A stretch of DNA of 36,183 bases from Myroides odoratimimus (GTDB lineage Bacteria > Bacteroidota > Bacteroidia > Flavobacteriales > Flavobacteriaceae), in the NCBI RefSeq assembly GCF_030326305.1, contig NZ_JACAKB010000006.1, positions 1 through 36,183 of the forward strand, in the 5' to 3' direction. Below are positions 33,714-36,183 of the stretch, piece after piece (within the stretch, counting starts at the first letter, position 1; every line of letters begins with the position of its first letter). The position numbers and the translations under genes were made by a program. The notes under the pieces are model-generated. The model saw only the letters and a list, made by a program, of their open reading frames with translations, made no database searches and was not told where the DNA came from.

Positions 33714-35204
33714 ATGAAAAAAAGTATATTATTGATTTTATTAGTGATGTGTAGTACCGTTTGGGCTCAAGAAGATTCACGAACTTTTCCCTATACAATT
33801 ACTTTGACAGGGGATAGTAAGCCTGATGCGATTACAGAATACTTTGGAAATAAGAACATAGCTAATTCTTCGGAGCGTTATTCTAAGGATGGTATAGCTC
33901 TGACTTATAAAGAAGGAGATGCTATTCAGGAGTTTAGTGGATTTGCCTTAGATGATATTCCCTTTACTTCTGAGTTTGGAATTATCGTTGAATTCACTTA
34001 CGCGATAGTCGATGGAGTGGAATATGTAGGCAGGTACGGAGATGGTCTAACAATGTTCATATATGACAGTGACAAGGACTTCGAAATTGGGGGACACGGC
34101 GCGAGTTTAGGTTATGTTTACCGAGTTAATGGGGTATACCCAGAATTGAGTTTACCTGGGTTGAACGGGGGATATTTAGCTGTAGGATTAGATGTTTATG
34201 GTGATTTTAAAAATAGAGCAGAGGGGTACTATGAAAAAAGGGAAGGAATTTATGGACACAAATGGGAAATTCACGGAAATCACCTAACCGTGAGAGGGGG
34301 ACAGCATTTAGATGATAGATTCAAAGGATACCCTGTATTGCACACGGTTAACTCAGATTATGTTTATAATAATGACAATACAGCTTCTTTAGATTACAGT
34401 ACAGGAGAGTATAAATTCAGGCATGATTGGGGGTATAGAGCATTCGACATGTACACTGATCGAGATGGGAATGGCAATATTCAATACACAAAAGTAAAAG
34501 TGCTGATATTTCCAGATGCTGAATTAAAAGGGAGTTATATTGAAGTTATTGTAGATGAGCGAGATGGAGAGAAAACAATAATAGAAAGATTCTATTATCC
34601 CAATGAGTTTAAAACCAGAGATATGACAGGGGAGTTGTATGATTTTAAAACATCTATTCCCGATAACTTTAAGATTGGATTTGCCGCAGGTACAGGAGGA
34701 GCTTACGAAAAGCATTTGATTAAAGAAGTAAGAGTAAGTCTTCCATATGAACCAGAAATGGAAGATCTTGTTCAACCATTGTGCATGGGGCGTTCAAAGG
34801 GAAAAGAAGTAAAGTTTGATCCATTTGAAGAGTCTTTTTTCTATTTAGGTTCAGTTTCTGATCCAGATAGAGGTAATGACGATGACTATATCAACTTTGA
34901 CTCTTTTCGCTTTGAGGATGAGTTTGGTTTTGCCTTGAATCCGCGAAGTAATTTTGAATATAGAGAAGAAGGAGTGGGAACTTGGGAGTATGATGGATAT
35001 CGCACAGTAACTTTCACAGCAGAGAGTGACGATTTAGAGGAAGAAGAATACTCAATTTACTTTTCAGCAAGAGGAGCAGGATCAAGCAATGGTCCTTTTG
35101 GGAAAGAAGAATATCGATCAAGACCTACAAAATTAACAGTGAGATTGGAGAAATGTCAAAAGTTAGTTAATCCAATACTTCCTATTAAGTTTCGCATAGA
35201 GTAA
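33714..35204 (+). CDS. Secreted L-type-lectin-like protein
   Basis: The 496-residue protein starts at the ATG at 33714, giving MKKSILLILLVMCSTVWAQ, a clean signal peptide. An earlier in-frame ATG seven codons upstream would only lengthen the n-region. Residues about 20-350 look like a bacterial legume-type (concanavalin A-like) lectin: GDGLTMFIYDSD, then IGGHGASLGYVYR and LNGGYLAVGLDVYGDF. These match the DGxTFxLYD / GGYLxIGxDxYGxF pattern of this family, which binds carbohydrates. The last 140 residues form a separate, strongly acidic beta-rich domain with a pair of cysteines (PLCMG and EKCQK) that could be disulphide-linked. It lies between two giant-protein genes, so joint action in surface attachment is plausible. 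Confidence 0.78.
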   Translation: MKKSILLILLVMCSTVWAQEDSRTFPYTITLTGDSKPDAITEYFGNKNIANSSERYSKDGIALTYKEGDAIQEFSGFALDDIPFTSEFGIIVEFTYAIVDGVEYVGRYGDGLTMFIYDSDKDFEIGGHGASLGYVYRVNGVYPELSLPGLNGGYLAVGLDVYGDFKNRAEGYYEKREGIYGHKWEIHGNHLTVRGGQHLDDRFKGYPVLHTVNSDYVYNNDNTASLDYSTGEYKFRHDWGYRAFDMYTDRDGNGNIQYTKVKVLIFPDAELKGSYIEVIVDERDGEKTIIERFYYPNEFKTRDMTGELYDFKTSIPDNFKIGFAAGTGGAYEKHLIKEVRVSLPYEPEMEDLVQPLCMGRSKGKEVKFDPFEESFFYLGSVSDPDRGNDDDYINFDSFRFEDEFGFALNPRSNFEYREEGVGTWEYDGYRTVTFTAESDDLEEEEYSIYFSARGAGSSNGPFGKEEYRSRPTKLTVRLEKCQKLVNPILPIKFRIE

Positions 35205-35226
35205 ACAGTTTTATGGATAATATTAC

Positions 35227-35257
35227 AAAAAAGAGGCTATATAGCCTCTTTTTTTTA
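35227..35257 (+). terminator. Terminator after the lectin gene
   Basis: AAGAGGCTATATAGCCTCTT is a perfect palindrome followed by a run of T residues. Confidence 0.9.
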
Positions 35258-35404
35258 TGCGCTACTTAGTTAGTGTTGAGTGTTCTAAATGATTCCTTTT
35301 TGGTTTTGGTATTGTTTTTGTATTGCCTGTTTTGGATTTGCTTAAATAGATGTTTTAAGGGAACAAAATATAATACAATAGAATAAGGTTATAAAAAGTA
35401 CAAT

Positions 35405-36183
35405 ATGAAAAAAAGGGTAATTACTATTGGAATGTTAATGATGTTTTGGGGGGCGTTTTCTCAAGTGGGTATTGGGGTTAAAGCACCACATAGTTCTGCA
35501 TTATTAGAATTAAAAGCAACGGAAGGAGATTATAGAGGAGTATTAATTCCTCGTATTCCTTTAAAAGATTTAACAGATATATCTGAAATTAATAAGGGTG
35601 ACGTAGTAACTAGTTTATTAGTATTTAATACAACAATTAATCAAAGCTTAAGTCCTGGTTTTTATTATTGGAATGGAAATATGTGGGTGAGATTAATAAA
35701 TAATCAAGATATAATTGATAATATAGATGTTTTTCCTAGAAACAAGGTGTTAGAAGTTAGAGAGGATGTATTAGTATTAGAAGATAGTAAGGGATTGCAA
35801 GTAGATGTTCCTATTCAAGATTTGAATATTGTTACTACAATAAAAGAAGGGGAGAAAGGAACTTATATTTATAAGAATGAAGCAGGAGATGAAAGTGTAA
35901 TCAATATAACGGATAGTGTAATTAACAATATCGTAGAGATCTTAAATGATGAAACAGTTCAAAATAGTATCTATACAACAGTAGCTAATAAGGGGAAAAA
36001 GGTAACAGGAGATACAGCTATTGAAGTAACAGGTGGTGATAAGGCTGCTTTACAAGAGATGACTATATCGTTAAAAGATGGGGGAATAGGCCCTGAAAAA
36101 GTACAGCCAGGAGGAAAGAAACAAATCTTGATTACTAATGAGAACGGAGATGTAGTATGGGTAGATGCCAGTAATGAGATCAT
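35405..36183 (+). CDS. Second giant repeat protein, 5' part (runs off the window)
   Basis: The open frame begins at the ATG at 35405 and continues without a stop to the last base (259 codons seen). The signal peptide is complete (MKKRVITIGMLMMFWGAFSQ). The head module (VGIGVKAPHSSALLEL, then RGVLIPRIPLKDL and LLVFNTT) and the first repeat modules (NIVTTIK, SVINNIVEIL, GGDKAALQEM, WVDASNEI) align collinearly with the giant protein at 23363 without gaps of note. The first 20-odd bases after the start codon are identical in both genes. This copy has a normal ATG, so it is presumably the expressed form. The full length is unknown but likely several thousand residues if the repeats continue. Confidence 0.85.
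   Translation, partial: MKKRVITIGMLMMFWGAFSQVGIGVKAPHSSALLELKATEGDYRGVLIPRIPLKDLTDISEINKGDVVTSLLVFNTTINQSLSPGFYYWNGNMWVRLINNQDIIDNIDVFPRNKVLEVREDVLVLEDSKGLQVDVPIQDLNIVTTIKEGEKGTYIYKNEAGDESVINITDSVINNIVEILNDETVQNSIYTTVANKGKKVTGDTAIEVTGGDKAALQEMTISLKDGGIGPEKVQPGGKKQILITNENGDVVWVDASNEI

Overview
The window looks like a low-GC Bacteroidota chromosome, most likely Flavobacteriaceae. A Myroides-like genus is a guess. The evidence is TAnnTTTG-type -7 promoter elements, families typical of the phylum (DUF3853, DUF6266, a bacterial L-type lectin) and the S24 repressor / Pol IV / DnaE2-like cassette. No rRNA or complete tRNA is present.

Region 1 (1-7426) is the right-hand part of an integrated mobilizable element whose left end lies outside the window. 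All its genes are on the minus strand. Reading inward from the right end they are a tyrosine recombinase, a translationally coupled protein of unknown function (possibly RteC-like), a DUF3853 helix-turn-helix protein, an SF3-type helicase, a Toprim primase, a MobC-like protein, a HUH relaxase and a small membrane coiled-coil protein. A dense cluster of TGCATCA/TGATGCA iterons lies between helicase and primase and may be an origin or operator. A nested hairpin upstream of mobC is a candidate oriT. The right end carries what looks like the 3' end of a tRNA-Ser gene (7403-7426) with its terminator. Beyond it is a frameshifted, truncated integrase remnant (7691-8060), so this att locus has been used more than once.

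Region 2 (8300-12346) holds an outer-membrane beta-barrel protein and an S41-type lipoprotein in an apparent operon, then a DbpA-like RNA helicase with a DEFD motif II and a probably leaderless transcript.

Region 3 (12344-17577) is an SOS-type mutagenesis cassette. A LexA/UmuD-like autocleavable S24 repressor diverges from DNA polymerase IV, which is followed by a DnaE2-like polymerase. A palindrome in the repressor leader is a candidate operator, and 8-bp tandem repeats abut the dnaE2 start.

Region 4 (17948-22497) holds a 2,3-butanediol dehydrogenase-like enzyme, a DUF6266 protein with a 21-bp/7-residue tandem repeat, Lgt and a GNAT acetyltransferase.

Region 5 (22557-36183) is the most unusual part. 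It contains a roughly 10.3-kb gene for a 3.4-kDa-residue-scale (about 3,430 aa) secreted repeat protein, a secreted L-type-lectin-like protein, and the start of a second giant paralog that runs off the window. The first giant gene has ATA exactly where its paralog has the ATG start, so it may be silent, weakly translated or a recombination donor. The repeats (GGxKAxL, AVTxxKI, WVxATD, DGTFTYxNE) recall phage-tail-fibre-like beta-helical shafts. I infer a cell-surface or secreted fibre/adhesin locus.
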